From assembly GCA_021202895.1 (NCBI GenBank), contig JAJQCE010000030.1, positions 41,749-105,748 on the forward strand: 64,000 bases of DNA, written 5' to 3'. Numbering within the stretch: the first letter of the stretch is position 1; the number at the start of each line of letters is the position of its first letter. The notes under the pieces were generated by a model. That model had not been told where the DNA came from, did no database searches, and worked only from the letters and a program-made list of their open reading frames with translations. A program made the position numbers and the translations under genes. Shown one piece after another: positions 51,707 to 59,615 of this stretch. The stretch is from Ruminococcus sp. (GTDB lineage: Bacteria; Bacillota; Clostridia; Oscillospirales; Ruminococcaceae).

Positions 51707-52756
51707 ATGGCATATGAAATTTTGAAAAAATATGCGCCTAACGCAACACAAAAACTGATTGATGAAATGGCTGACGGCAAAATCACGCAAAATCAGTTAT
51801 CGACCATCAGTTCAAATTTGACAGTTGAAATGTTGAAAAACATGAATGTAAATATAACCGCAGGCAAATTACAACAAATAGCTAACGATTTGTACGGCGT
51901 TTTAGGTGAAAATTATGAATTGGTTGGCGAATGTTACGCACAAATTCAAAACCGAATTTATGCGGCTGAGAAGCTGGAAATGCAAGCAACGAAAGCGGAG
52001 ATGTCAAAAAAACGAGTTGAGCGGATAGCCGAACGACTGAAAATCGCTACCGAATCCCTCGCAAAAGTGATAGTTGAAAAAGACGTGTCGAGTATGTCAC
52101 GGCAAGCCTACGGTGACAGCGTCAAGGTGAATACCGACCAAGCGAGCGAAGCGGGCTTGAAAACCTACATAGTACGAACATTAGGCAGTGGGAAAAATTG
52201 CGAATGGTGCAGGGACTTAGCAGGAAAATATGAGTATGGCGTTGACGTTCGCAGCGGTGACGATGTTTTCAGGCGGCACGATAACTGTAATTGCACGATT
52301 GAATGTGTTTGCGAAAAGGCAACGCAGAAAAATTCTAATAAGGCGTCCTATCAGATAGACAAGAGCGAAGCAAAGGAATTGGAAAAGCAGCAGCTAAACA
52401 CGGAATCCCCGCAAGCGGAAGCGGCTGAAAAAAGTGCGCTTGACGAGATTTTCGGGTTGACAGAGGACGGAGAGAGTGGTATAATAAATTTAGTTTCATC
52501 AAATGGCATACAAATAAACTCTAATTCGTGGCATTTGATAAACGAAAGTATGAGCAATAGAAATATAGAGTTGGCGGACATAAAAGATGCACTGATAAAT
52601 ACTTTGCATTGCAAAGAAGTAAAGATTGATGAAAAAGGGCGTTTTAGTCAGCAACTAATCGGGGAAAATGCAACTGTAGTGATAAATCCTGAAACAGGAA
52701 ATATCATTACCGCATGGAAAACAGGAACTAACACGGTAAAAAAATACAAAAAGTAA
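51707..52756 (+). CDS. MuF-type phage head protein with C-terminal toxin-like domain
   Basis: 349 residues. N-terminal helical part, then the MuF/minor head protein core ('RTLGSGKNCEWCRDLAGKYE', 'RHDNCNCTIECVC', residues about 155-205). A Glu/Gln/Ala-rich linker (220-240) joins a distinct C-terminal domain (245-349): 'SNSWHLINESMSNRNIELAD', 'VKIDEKGRFSQ' and 'VVINPETGNIITAWKTGT'. That pattern recalls the DUF4258/BECR (RelE/Barnase-like) nuclease fold. MuF proteins with swapped C-terminal toxins and a downstream immunity gene are a known phage-borne polymorphic toxin class. The toxin call is an inference. Confidence 0.7.
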   Translation: MAYEILKKYAPNATQKLIDEMADGKITQNQLSTISSNLTVEMLKNMNVNITAGKLQQIANDLYGVLGENYELVGECYAQIQNRIYAAEKLEMQATKAEMSKKRVERIAERLKIATESLAKVIVEKDVSSMSRQAYGDSVKVNTDQASEAGLKTYIVRTLGSGKNCEWCRDLAGKYEYGVDVRSGDDVFRRHDNCNCTIECVCEKATQKNSNKASYQIDKSEAKELEKQQLNTESPQAEAAEKSALDEIFGLTEDGESGIINLVSSNGIQINSNSWHLINESMSNRNIELADIKDALINTLHCKEVKIDEKGRFSQQLIGENATVVINPETGNIITAWKTGTNTVKKYKK

Positions 52757-52768
52757 GGTGGTAAAATT

Positions 52769-52957
52769 ATGACAAAAGAACAAGAAAAATTTTTAATTTC
52801 TATTGACATAAACCCTTTGTAAGCTCCAGAGGAATTAGAAGAAGAAGTTTCTGAATTTTTGCAAATGCACGGTATAAGAAACGATTCTTTGAATGAAACA
52901 GGGCAAAAATGTTTAGCTATTTTAGACACTTTGACTGAAAAAGATGAAAAGGAGTAA
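52769..52957 (+). pseudogene. Candidate immunity gene with in-frame TAA
   Basis: SD AAGGTGG, ATG 52769, TAA at 52820-52822 (codon 18), then the same frame continues open to 52957: 'APEELEEEVSEFLQMHG', 'LNETGQKCLAILDTLTEK'. About 61 residues, acidic, as expected of a nuclease immunity protein. It starts 13 bp after the MuF-toxin gene. GAA to TAA would explain the stop. Alternatively an unrelated small phage gene. Confidence 0.5.
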
Positions 52958-52963
52958 ACGAAA

Positions 52964-53101
52964 ATGGCTAAAAACAATTATGAACACGGTTACACTACAA
53001 CAGCGGATATCAGAAACAATCCAACCGATGAAGAAAAACAAGTGATTGAAGATTTTCTTAAATCGCTGAAAGAAAAGCAGAAAAAACGAACAAATGATTA
53101 A
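52964..53101 (+). CDS. 45-residue phage ORF
   Basis: ATG 52964 with AAGGAG. 'MAKNNYEHGYTTTADIRNN' followed by an acidic then basic helix ('VIEDFLKSLKEKQKKR'). Stops at 53099-53101, immediately before a strong terminator. Unrecognised family; could also take part in immunity. Confidence 0.5.
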   Translation: MAKNNYEHGYTTTADIRNNPTDEEKQVIEDFLKSLKEKQKKRTND

Positions 53102-53133
53102 AACACTCACACTTCGGTGTGGGTGTTTTATTT
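53102..53133 (+). terminator. Strong terminator after the MuF-immunity unit
   Basis: AACACTCACAC pairs with GTGTGGGTGTT (11 bp, one wobble) around a TTCG tetraloop, then TTTATTTA. Confidence 0.85.
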
Positions 53134-53158
53134 ATATCAAAAAAGAGGTGAGCTGCCC

Positions 53159-53677
53159 ATTGACGAAAAGAGAATAGGGCGTCAAACGCCTACGCAGTCG
53201 TTTGTTTTACCGTATGAAAACATGCTAGGTGAACAAGCTGTGTTGCTATATAATCAATCTGGCAAAACGGCTATGGAATGGCAATCAGCGTTGATTTACG
53301 ATATAATGGCAACGGACAGCGAGGGGTTGTGGGTACACGCTAAATTTGGTTACAGCGTACCACGGCGAAACGGCAAATCGGAAATTCTGATAATGCGTTG
53401 TATATGGGGCATTTTACACGGTGAACAGATATTGTACACTACCCACAGGGTAACAACATCGTCTAGCGCATGGGATAAAATGGTAAAAACGTTGTCAAAA
53501 ATGGGGTTTACCGACCGTGACGATTTTAAAACACTGAAATATGTTGTTACAGACAGCAGGAATCCGCAGACGATAACCTGTTCGGCGTCAAGCGTTACTT
53601 GCTTGAGCCGCTTTAGCCTGTTTCTTGGAGCGTCGTTCTGTCAACCGCCTTTTCAAAAGATATACCCCTGCGCATAA
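53159..53677 (+). pseudogene. Terminase large subunit, N-terminal fragment
   Basis: The coding frame shows 'RIGRQTPTQSFVLPYE', then the ATPase Walker A-like 'SVPRRNGKSE', 'GEQILYTTHRVTTSSSAWD' and 'VTDSRNPQTI', matching the N-terminal ATPase of terminases. No ATG/GTG/TTG fits after the SD AGAGGTGA; a TTG at 53160 in the next frame gives 'MTKRE', so one base seems lost. Homology ends near 53583; the remaining residues to 53677 are unrelated. The nuclease domain is absent. The last piece of the phage module. On the minus strand, a plausible C-terminal scrap ('KRRLTERRSKKQAKAA') and a GC hairpin (53662-53689) follow. Confidence 0.75.
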
Positions 53678-53838
53678 AAGCAGGGGTATTAGGATTCTCC
53701 TGAAAAGCTAGACAAACTTTTTGAAAGAAAACCTATGCAAAGTGGCTAGCTCTCGTCAGCTTCAATATTCTTTTTATACTCGATTCCCAATGCTCCATTG
53801 ATTTAATTATAGGGCGCAAAAATATTTAGTCAAAAGGC

Positions 53839-53867
53839 TTGCAAATTATGTGGAAATGTTGTATAAT
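53839..53867 (+). promoter_or_regulatory. Promoter of the DpnI-like gene
   Basis: TTGCAA (53839-53844), 17-bp spacer, TATAAT (53862-53867), about 40 bp before the ATG. Confidence 0.8.
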
Positions 53868-53908
53868 AGGTATGGTAAATGTAAATTTTATTTGGTCGGT
53901 GAGCCTGA

Positions 53909-54675
53909 ATGTATTTTGATTTTGATCTTAGCTTAGCGCAAAGCTATAAAAGCAGCACACAGAAAATCAGAATAATGAGTGAAAGCTGGGCTAAGGATAA
54001 TATGTTTTGTCCTTGCTGTGGCAATCCATATATTAAAAAATTAGACAATAATATTCCTGTTGGTGATTTTAAGTGTGATAATTGTTCAAGCGTCTTTGAA
54101 TTAAAAAGCAAGAAAGGAAAACTTGGAAAAAAATAAATGATGGCGCATATGGAACAATGATTTAAAGAATTACAGGTGTTAATAATCCTGAGTTACTTGT
54201 GTTAAGCTATTCTGAGGATTTTAAAGTCATGAATTTAATCCTTATACCTAAATTCTTTTTTGTTCCATCAATTATTGAAAAAAGAAATGCTCTTTCCTCC
54301 TCTGCGAAGCGAGCCAATTGGGTTGGCTGTAATATTTTGATAAGTGAAATTCCTATACAGGGTAAGATTGATATTATCAAAAATCAAGATGTTGTTGATA
54401 TTAGCAACGTTGTGCAAAGCTATTCAAATATAAAAAAGCTTCAGACGAACAATATTGAGAGCAGAGGCTGGTTGTTTGATGTCCTTAACTGTGTCAATCA
54501 AATTCCGACAGCGGAATTTACACTTCAGGATATATATAAGTACACGGAATTGCTTCAAAAAAAGCATATTAACAATTACAATATAGAAGCGAAAATTCGT
54601 CAGCAGCTTCAGTTTTTAAGAGATAAAGGTTTTGTTGAATTTTTAGGCGGTGGTCGGTACAGGAAGAAAATATAA
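53909..54675 (+). pseudogene. DpnI-like methyl-directed restriction endonuclease, disrupted
   Basis: The first frame (53909-54136) reads 'MYFDFDLSLAQSYKSSTQKI' with a Cys4 zinc site ('CPCCGNP', 'CDNCSS') and the PD-(D/E)XK core 'VGDFKC' and 'FELKSKKG', closely like DpnI, which cuts GATC when the A is methylated. It stops in an A7 run (54127-54133, TAA 54134). Adding one A restores 'KKINDGAYGTMI', but a TAA at 54163-54165 follows. The same frame then runs to 54675 ('RANWVGCNI', 'ESRGWLFDVLNC', winged-helix end 'IRQQLQFLRDKGFVEFLG'), again like DpnI. No methylase is adjacent, as expected for DpnI. Confidence 0.8.
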
Positions 54676-54829
54676 AAAAACAGATACAGATACATTGCCA
54701 AAGAGTTCAATTATAATTTTCTCCTAATAGCCCATGAATACCTGTTTATATTCAAAAAGCTCTGATGGTGTTGCTTATTGAAATTTTAAAATATACTTTG
54801 GCAAAATCTCAAAAGAAATCGGTGGTAAA

Positions 54830-56130
54830 ATGAAGAAAAAAATCAAATTCACAGCGGCAATTGTTTCGGCTTTGCTGCTTGCTTCCTGCGCAACGGCTAT
54901 TGAACCTAACGACAATACGCTTATTCAGCCGCCTGATGAAGGACTTACATCGAATGCTGACTCGATGCTTGATTCGCTTGAGGAGCTTGAGAACACAGAG
55001 GAAAGCTTGGACGAAAGCTCTCAGGTGCAGGCTCAGGAGGCTTTGTCGGACGAGGTTTCACAGGCTGATTCGGATTCTGATTCGGTTTCTCAGGAGCACC
55101 CTAGCGAGGGAACGGCGCAGGCTCATTTGCTTTGCGTGGGGGATAACCTTATTCACGATAATATCTATAATGAAGCTTTGAAATTGGGCGGCGGTGAGGA
55201 GTACGATTTTAGTTCAATGTATGAGCTTGTCGAACCATATGTCGAAGCTGCCGATGTTGCGATTATAAATCAGGAAACGCTTGTAAATGACGCTTATGAG
55301 CCGCAGAGCTATCCTGTGTTTAGCTTGGTGACGCTGTGGTCGAGTTGGGCTTTAACGTTATTTCTATGGCGAATAATCATGTTCTTGATAAGGGCTCAAC
55401 CGGACTTATTTCTTCACTTGACTATTGGGATACTAAGGACGTTGTGCATTACGGCGCATATCGCAGCGAGGAGGATTCCGAACAGCTGCAAACCTTGGAG
55501 GTTAACGGCATAACCTTTGCCTTTTTAGGTTATACAGAGCATACAAACGGCTTTAGCATTTCTGACGGAGAGGGCAAGGTTATTTATCTTGAAGACGAGG
55601 AAACAATTCAGCGGCAGATTGAGGCGGCTGACGAGGCAGCGGATGTGGTCGTTGTTTCCTGCCATTACGGTACAGAGGTTGTACATGAGCTTAATAATCA
55701 GCAGAATACACTTACGCCAAAGCTTGTTGAGTGGGGAGCAGATTTAATCATAGGTACTCAGGCGCACTGCGTAAGTACCTGCGAATATATCGATAAGTCG
55801 GACGGTGGTCAGGCATTTGTCTATTACGGCTTGGGAAATTTTCTGCATACTATGTATGATAAACATTCGGCAGTGGGAATTATGGGGGATTTGGACGTTA
55901 TACTTGATTATTCTACTGGTGAGGTGACGTTTGAAAACGTCAAGGCAATACCTGTTGTTTCTCATTACGAGGGTCAGTCCTACAGTGGATCATGGTATAA
56001 CATCAAGCTTTATCCGCTTGCACAGTATACCGATGAGCTGTTTGAGAAGAATTATAACAACGGTGTCACGAGAAGTATTGTAGATGAATGTTTAAGCTAT
56101 ATACCAGATGAGTTTTTGTCAATTGAATGA
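54830..56130 (+). pseudogene. CapA-family lipoprotein, frameshifted
   Basis: ATG 54830 behind GGTGG; lipobox 'LLLASC' gives a membrane lipoprotein, followed by a Ser/Glu/Gln-rich linker. CapA (PgsA-like) metallophosphatase fold: 'LLCVGDNLIHDN', 'VAIINQETLV', then after the shift 'NVISMANNHVLDKG', 'VSCHYGTEV' and 'LIIGTQAHCV'. One base (or more) is missing near 55325-55340; the first frame stops at 55513. CapA proteins act in poly-gamma-glutamate or capsule handling. Probably inactive. Confidence 0.8.
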
Positions 56131-56157
56131 TTTTTAAAAAAATATAGGAGAATTTTT

Positions 56158-56328
56158 ATGAAAAAAATTAAAGATACTAAGCATATGTATCTAAAATCTG
56201 CTGCGGGGGTGATACTGTTTTTAGTAGGTATTTTACCCATACTTATCTGTTCTGGCGGAGTGTATCTTTGGTCAGGAGATTATAATGATCAAAATATGCA
56301 AACTACTCCAAGTGAATACACAAGCTAA
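56158..56328 (+). CDS. 56-residue single-helix membrane protein, probably truncated
   Basis: SD ATAGGAG, ATG 56158. Basic start ('MKKIKDTKHM'), one helix ('AAGVILFLVGILPILICSGG'), then 'YLWSGDYND' and a stop at 56326-56328. That stop lies 1 bp from the end of the convergent recombinase frame, so the recombinase element may have inserted here and cut the gene. Family unknown. Confidence 0.5.
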   Translation: MKKIKDTKHMYLKSAAGVILFLVGILPILICSGGVYLWSGDYNDQNMQTTPSEYTS

Positions 56329-56329
56329 A

Positions 56330-57900
56330 CTAGTCGGCAATAGCACCGACAAACTTGTAATAAATCTCAATCTTCTGTGTTTTGCTAACCTTATCAGCGT
56401 CATAAACTACAATGCGGTCTATAAGGGCATTGACAAGCTCAATATCAAGCTCTTTAATGTTAACGCACTTTCTAATCAACTCGGTAAAGCCAAGGGCATT
56501 TTGAGCGTTCTCCTTGCTTTTGACGTCAGTTTCTTCAAGCTGAGCGATTTTTTCTTCAAGCTCCGCCTGTTCAGCTTCATAATTTGCAGTCATAGCTTTG
56601 AAGTTGCGTTCACTTATGTTTTCTTTAAAATGGTCTTCGTATAGTCCGGCAAATAATTCATCAATCTCCCTAAGACACTCTTTAGCCTTTTTTTATTCCT
56701 TTTCGCTGTACTTTAGCTCGGTTTCTTTTGTTTCGTTAAGCTTGTCAATCAAGCTTTGAGTGAAGCTTTCATCTTGCGATTCTGACGCTACTCGCTTTAT
56801 GTTACTTAATACCACATTGTAAAGCTGTTCTTCACTAATGCTGTGCGTTGAACAATATTCCTTTCTCCATTTTATGTAAGACAAGCAGGAAAAATACATT
56901 TTTTCTCTGTTGTTTCTTAAAATAAGCGATTTGCCGCATTTGTCGCACTTTAACAGTCCTTTGAAAATATTTCTGTGAACCTTTAATTCATCAGCACTCT
57001 TCTGTGACCTTTCATTATCTGTTCAACCTGCTCTTGTTCTTGCTCTGATACAATCGCTTCATGTGTGTTATCAACCACACCCATTCCGTTCCATCCGTTG
57101 TTTTTTCTTTTTTTGCTTTTAAAAGAAACAGTTGTACGTCTGAGAACAACAATCTTGCCTGCGTAAACTGGATTTTTAAGAATAGATTGAATAGTATTCG
57201 CATTCCATCTGTCTTTGCCTGATGGAGTAGGTACGCCCTCTGTAGTAAGCACATTGGAGATATGTTTTATTCCATAGCCTTGTAAATACATCTGATAAAT
57301 CCTGCGTACTGTTGGCGCAGTGTTTTCGTCAACGAGTAAATGATTATGGTTCTGAGGGTCTTTGTAATATCCATATGGTGCAAATGCCCCTATGAATTTT
57401 CCCTGTTCGGCTTTGATTTTTTTGGCTGACTTGATTTTTTCGGATATGTCCTTAGCGTACATCTCGTTAAGCAGATTTTTAAACGGTGCAATTTGCATAG
57501 AACTTTCATGAAGTGAATCTATATTGTCGTCCACGGCAACATAGCGCACACCCTTTTCAGGAAAGTAAATCTCCATATAGCTTCCGCTGTCTATGTAGTT
57601 CCTGCCTAATCTTGATAAATCCTTGGTGACAACACAATTGACTTTCTTTTCCTCAATGTCCGCTATCATACGGTTAAACGATGGTCTATCGAAGCTTGTA
57701 CCGCTGTAATCATCGTCCGCAAACACGCCTGCGTACTCCCAGTCAGGATTTTTCTGAATCAAAGAACTGTAGTAACTGATCTGTGCGGAGAGGGAATGGT
57801 TCATGCGTTCCGATTCCATTGAAATACGGGCATAGGCAGCGACTTTTTTCTTCCTTTTTACGGTCGGCACAGTGTGTTCGACCCTCGTGACTTTAGCCAT
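56330..57900 (-). pseudogene. Large serine recombinase, broken
   Basis: ATG 57900 behind AAAGGAG. The resolvase domain is intact at the start ('KVAAYARISMESERMNHSLS' with the active-site Ser, 'DDYSGTSFDRPSFNRMI', 'KDLSRLGRN'), then the recombinase domain ('YGIKHISNVLTTEGVPTPSG'). The frame is lost near 57002-57009, where one C seems missing in 'GGTCA(C)CAG'. The next frame continues with a zinc ribbon ('LLKCDKCGKSLI') and coiled coil, with a TAA at 56693-56695, then runs to 56330. So at least two lesions. Tn4451/TndX-type family. Catalytic Ser survives but the C-terminal DNA-binding part is not made. Confidence 0.85.
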
Positions 57901-57934
57901 GAAATCACTCCTTTCCACTACTATTCATCACTCT

Positions 57935-58120
57935 TTACGGCTCAGAAGTCAAGCGAATATCGGAAAATAATGTGCCGAAAACTGGACGGTATTTCTCAAG
58001 GAAAATTGTATCAATTTTACAATACTCCTCCTCCGAAATTATGCCCTCCGAGAGCATCTTCCTGACAAGGTGCATGGTGGTCTGGTACAGTTTTTCGTTT
58101 TTGAATTCTTCCTTAGTCAT
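57935..58120 (-). CDS. SHOCT-like small protein of the recombinase element
   Basis: 61 residues, SD GGAGGTGG, start within the end of the HTH gene (8-bp overlap). 'LVRKMLSEGIISEEEYCKID' is the short helical SHOCT-type motif common beside serine recombinases in Clostridia. Probably assists excision or integration; function not established. Ends 35 bp before the recombinase start. Confidence 0.65.
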   Translation of the reverse strand: MTKEEFKNEKLYQTTMHLVRKMLSEGIISEEEYCKIDTIFLEKYRPVFGTLFSDIRLTSEP

Positions 58121-58535
58121 TGCCGCCACCTCCAAACCTGTCAGCGATGTAGCACTCGTGGCTGCAATATTTCCTGCGGCTATCACCATAAATAGAGAAT
58201 GCCTTCCCACAATGTGGACATTTGAACTCGTAGACTGTTTTCCGCTGCACTTTATCAAGATGCTTGTTCCACCACTCATTACGACACTTATCACAACAGA
58301 AACGCTTCTTCTTCTGTTTCGCAATCTGCCGGATTTCACGTCCGCAGTTTTCGCAAAGCGTAATCTCTCCGCTGAGAATTACAGGAGTTGGTGTATCTGC
58401 GTTTTCTGTAATATGGTTTCGGCGGCAAAACGACTTCACCGTGTTCAGCGAAATGCCGACAGTTTTGGCAATGCTGCCATAGCTGTTTCCCGCCTTTCGT
58501 AATTGTATAACCTGCGCCCTTTGTATATCTGTCAT
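58113..58535 (-). CDS. HTH and zinc-finger protein of the recombinase element
   Basis: About 140 residues; AAAGGAG favours ATG 58535 over an upstream TTG. The N-terminal helix-turn-helix ('IQLRKAGNSYGSIAKTVGIS', 'NTVKSFCRRN') is followed by two Cys-rich regions ('CENCGREIRQ', 'FCCDKCRNEWW' and 'CPHCGKAF', 'YCSHECY'). Such genes sit next to large serine recombinases in Ruminococcus-like genomes. It may control transfer or the recombinase. First gene of a three-gene minus-strand set with the recombinase. Confidence 0.7.
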   Translation of the reverse strand: MTDIQRAQVIQLRKAGNSYGSIAKTVGISLNTVKSFCRRNHITENADTPTPVILSGEITLCENCGREIRQIAKQKKKRFCCDKCRNEWWNKHLDKVQRKTVYEFKCPHCGKAFSIYGDSRRKYCSHECYIADRFGGGGND

Positions 58536-58661
58536 AATCTGCAAACTCCTTTCCGAGAGGATTCAACTTTTCTCAGTACAAGCCGAAAAAGTCAACCCTT
58601 TACGTTACGGTATATATCCCTCTACTTCTGAAAGGACAGAAATTAAGATTTTCAGCGGACA

Positions 58662-58695
58662 AAAAAATAACGCCCACAGATACTATCCGCAGGCT
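58662..58695 (-). terminator. Terminator of the HxlR gene
   Basis: On the minus strand GCCTGCG pairs with TGTGGGC (wobbles included), followed by GTTATTTTTTT, 23 bp after the HxlR stop. Confidence 0.55.
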
Positions 58696-58717
58696 TTGAA
58701 CAATTCTACATATGGTC

Positions 58718-59050
58718 CTATTTATCTTCTAAACTTTTTTTATATGCTGTCCCCCACGCCTCCATAGCATCAAGGATAGGATTCATTGACTCTCCCAATT
58801 CACTGAGAGAATACTCTACTCTCGGCGGAACCTCAGCATAAACAGTACGAATCACAATTCCATCATCTTCCATAGATCGCAGGCTGTCGGTCAATACTTT
58901 CTGGCTGATTCCCTCCAAATCGCGCCGCAGTTCATTAAACCGCCAGGTACGGACTCGCAGATTCCTCAAAATCAGCAGTTTCCATTTGCTTCCTATCAAT
59001 TCAACTGTCGTTGCTACAGGGCAATCTGGCAGCTCGTCTTTCGTTTTCAT
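58718..59050 (-). CDS. HxlR-family transcriptional regulator
   Basis: 110 residues. GAGGTG sets ATG 59050; a GTG at 59059 is in frame but overlaps the SD. 'LPDCPVATTVELIGSKWKLL' is the HxlR signature with a conserved Cys, then the winged HTH ('RFNELRRDLEGISQKVLT') and wing ('YAEVPPRVEYSLSELG'). Several HxlR proteins sense aldehydes, quinones or oxidants through that Cys. It is divergent from the RiPP/redox/sirtuin block and probably controls it. A terminator follows. Confidence 0.85.
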   Translation of the reverse strand: MKTKDELPDCPVATTVELIGSKWKLLILRNLRVRTWRFNELRRDLEGISQKVLTDSLRSMEDDGIVIRTVYAEVPPRVEYSLSELGESMNPILDAMEAWGTAYKKSLEDK

Positions 59051-59060
59051 AAAAGACACC

Positions 59061-59149
59061 TCACATTCTATTTTACTCTAACATCAAATCCGAATGTTAT
59101 ATTCTAATTATAATGCAGCACGCCATTAAAATCAATAGATAGAATGTGA
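59061..59149. promoter_or_regulatory. Divergent regulatory region with inverted repeats
   Basis: TCACATTCTA (59061-59070) and TAGAATGTGA (59140-59149) form a 10-bp inverted repeat. Nested inside is TAACAT (59079) facing ATGTTA (59094). They lie between the HxlR start and the RiPP promoter, where an HxlR dimer would be expected to bind. Confidence 0.6.
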
Positions 59150-59221
59150 AGTTTCTATAGACATATCTTTAAAGAATCCAAAGGTCACCTTTTTGTGACT
59201 ATGTAATAAAAAAGTGCGTAC

Positions 59222-59249
59222 TTGACTCGCTCAAAATGCTGAGTATAAT
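59222..59249 (+). promoter_or_regulatory. Promoter of the RiPP precursor
   Basis: TTGACT (59222-59227), 16-bp spacer, TATAAT (59244-59249), about 50 bp before the ATG. Confidence 0.7.
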
Positions 59250-59303
59250 TATAATTACAGAGAGCAGAAATGCTCCTGAATACAAATTCGGAGGTAAACA
59301 ACA

Positions 59304-59489
59304 ATGGCACTTTCTAATCTGTCTGGATGGAAGAACGAGACATCTGCTGCTTCCTGCGGCACATCCTGCGGAGCATCGGACAAGCCGGAAGAAAAGCCTG
59401 CAGCCTGCGGTTCCGCCTGCGGTGCTGGCGACAAGCCGGAAGAAAAGCCCGCTGCCTGCGGTTCTGCTTGCGGCGCTGGCGACAAGTAA
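59304..59489 (+). CDS. Cys-rich repeat RiPP precursor (ACGX-like)
   Basis: 61 residues, SD GGAGG. A short leader of about 17 residues ('ALSNLSGWKNETSAAS') precedes three repeats. Each repeat holds a CGxxCGA pair, and they are spaced by DKPEEKPA-type linkers, giving six Cys in all. The DNA repeats differ at silent sites ('GCC' versus 'GCT'), so the protein pattern is under selection. It resembles the ACGX-repeat class of radical-SAM-modified peptides. The next gene is a radical SAM/SPASM protein, as expected. Product likely has thioether or other Cys-based crosslinks; exact chemistry unknown. Secretion genes are not seen. Confidence 0.75.
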   Translation: MALSNLSGWKNETSAASCGTSCGASDKPEEKPAACGSACGAGDKPEEKPAACGSACGAGDK

Positions 59490-59615
59490 TTCTGTCCGCA
59501 AATCCATCGCCTGGTGAGCTGGTATACATATAATGAATATCGGTTCATCAGGCACCTGCGAAACACTATCCGTTCATCGGATTTCACGATATAAACCCAA
59601 AGGAGATCATGCTTT

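Noticed and set aside
48229..53700. A full attL/attR pair for integration at tRNA-Lys.
   Set aside because: No second copy of the tRNA 3' end was found downstream; the right end is lost or outside, so borders are not claimed.
53909..54675. A complete restriction-modification system.
   Set aside because: No methylase gene is adjacent; DpnI-type enzymes act alone on methylated DNA, and the gene is broken.
59199..59587. Overlapping open frames on both strands of the RiPP precursor.
   Set aside because: They mirror the repeat structure; only the plus frame at 59304 has an SD, a leader and regular Cys spacing.
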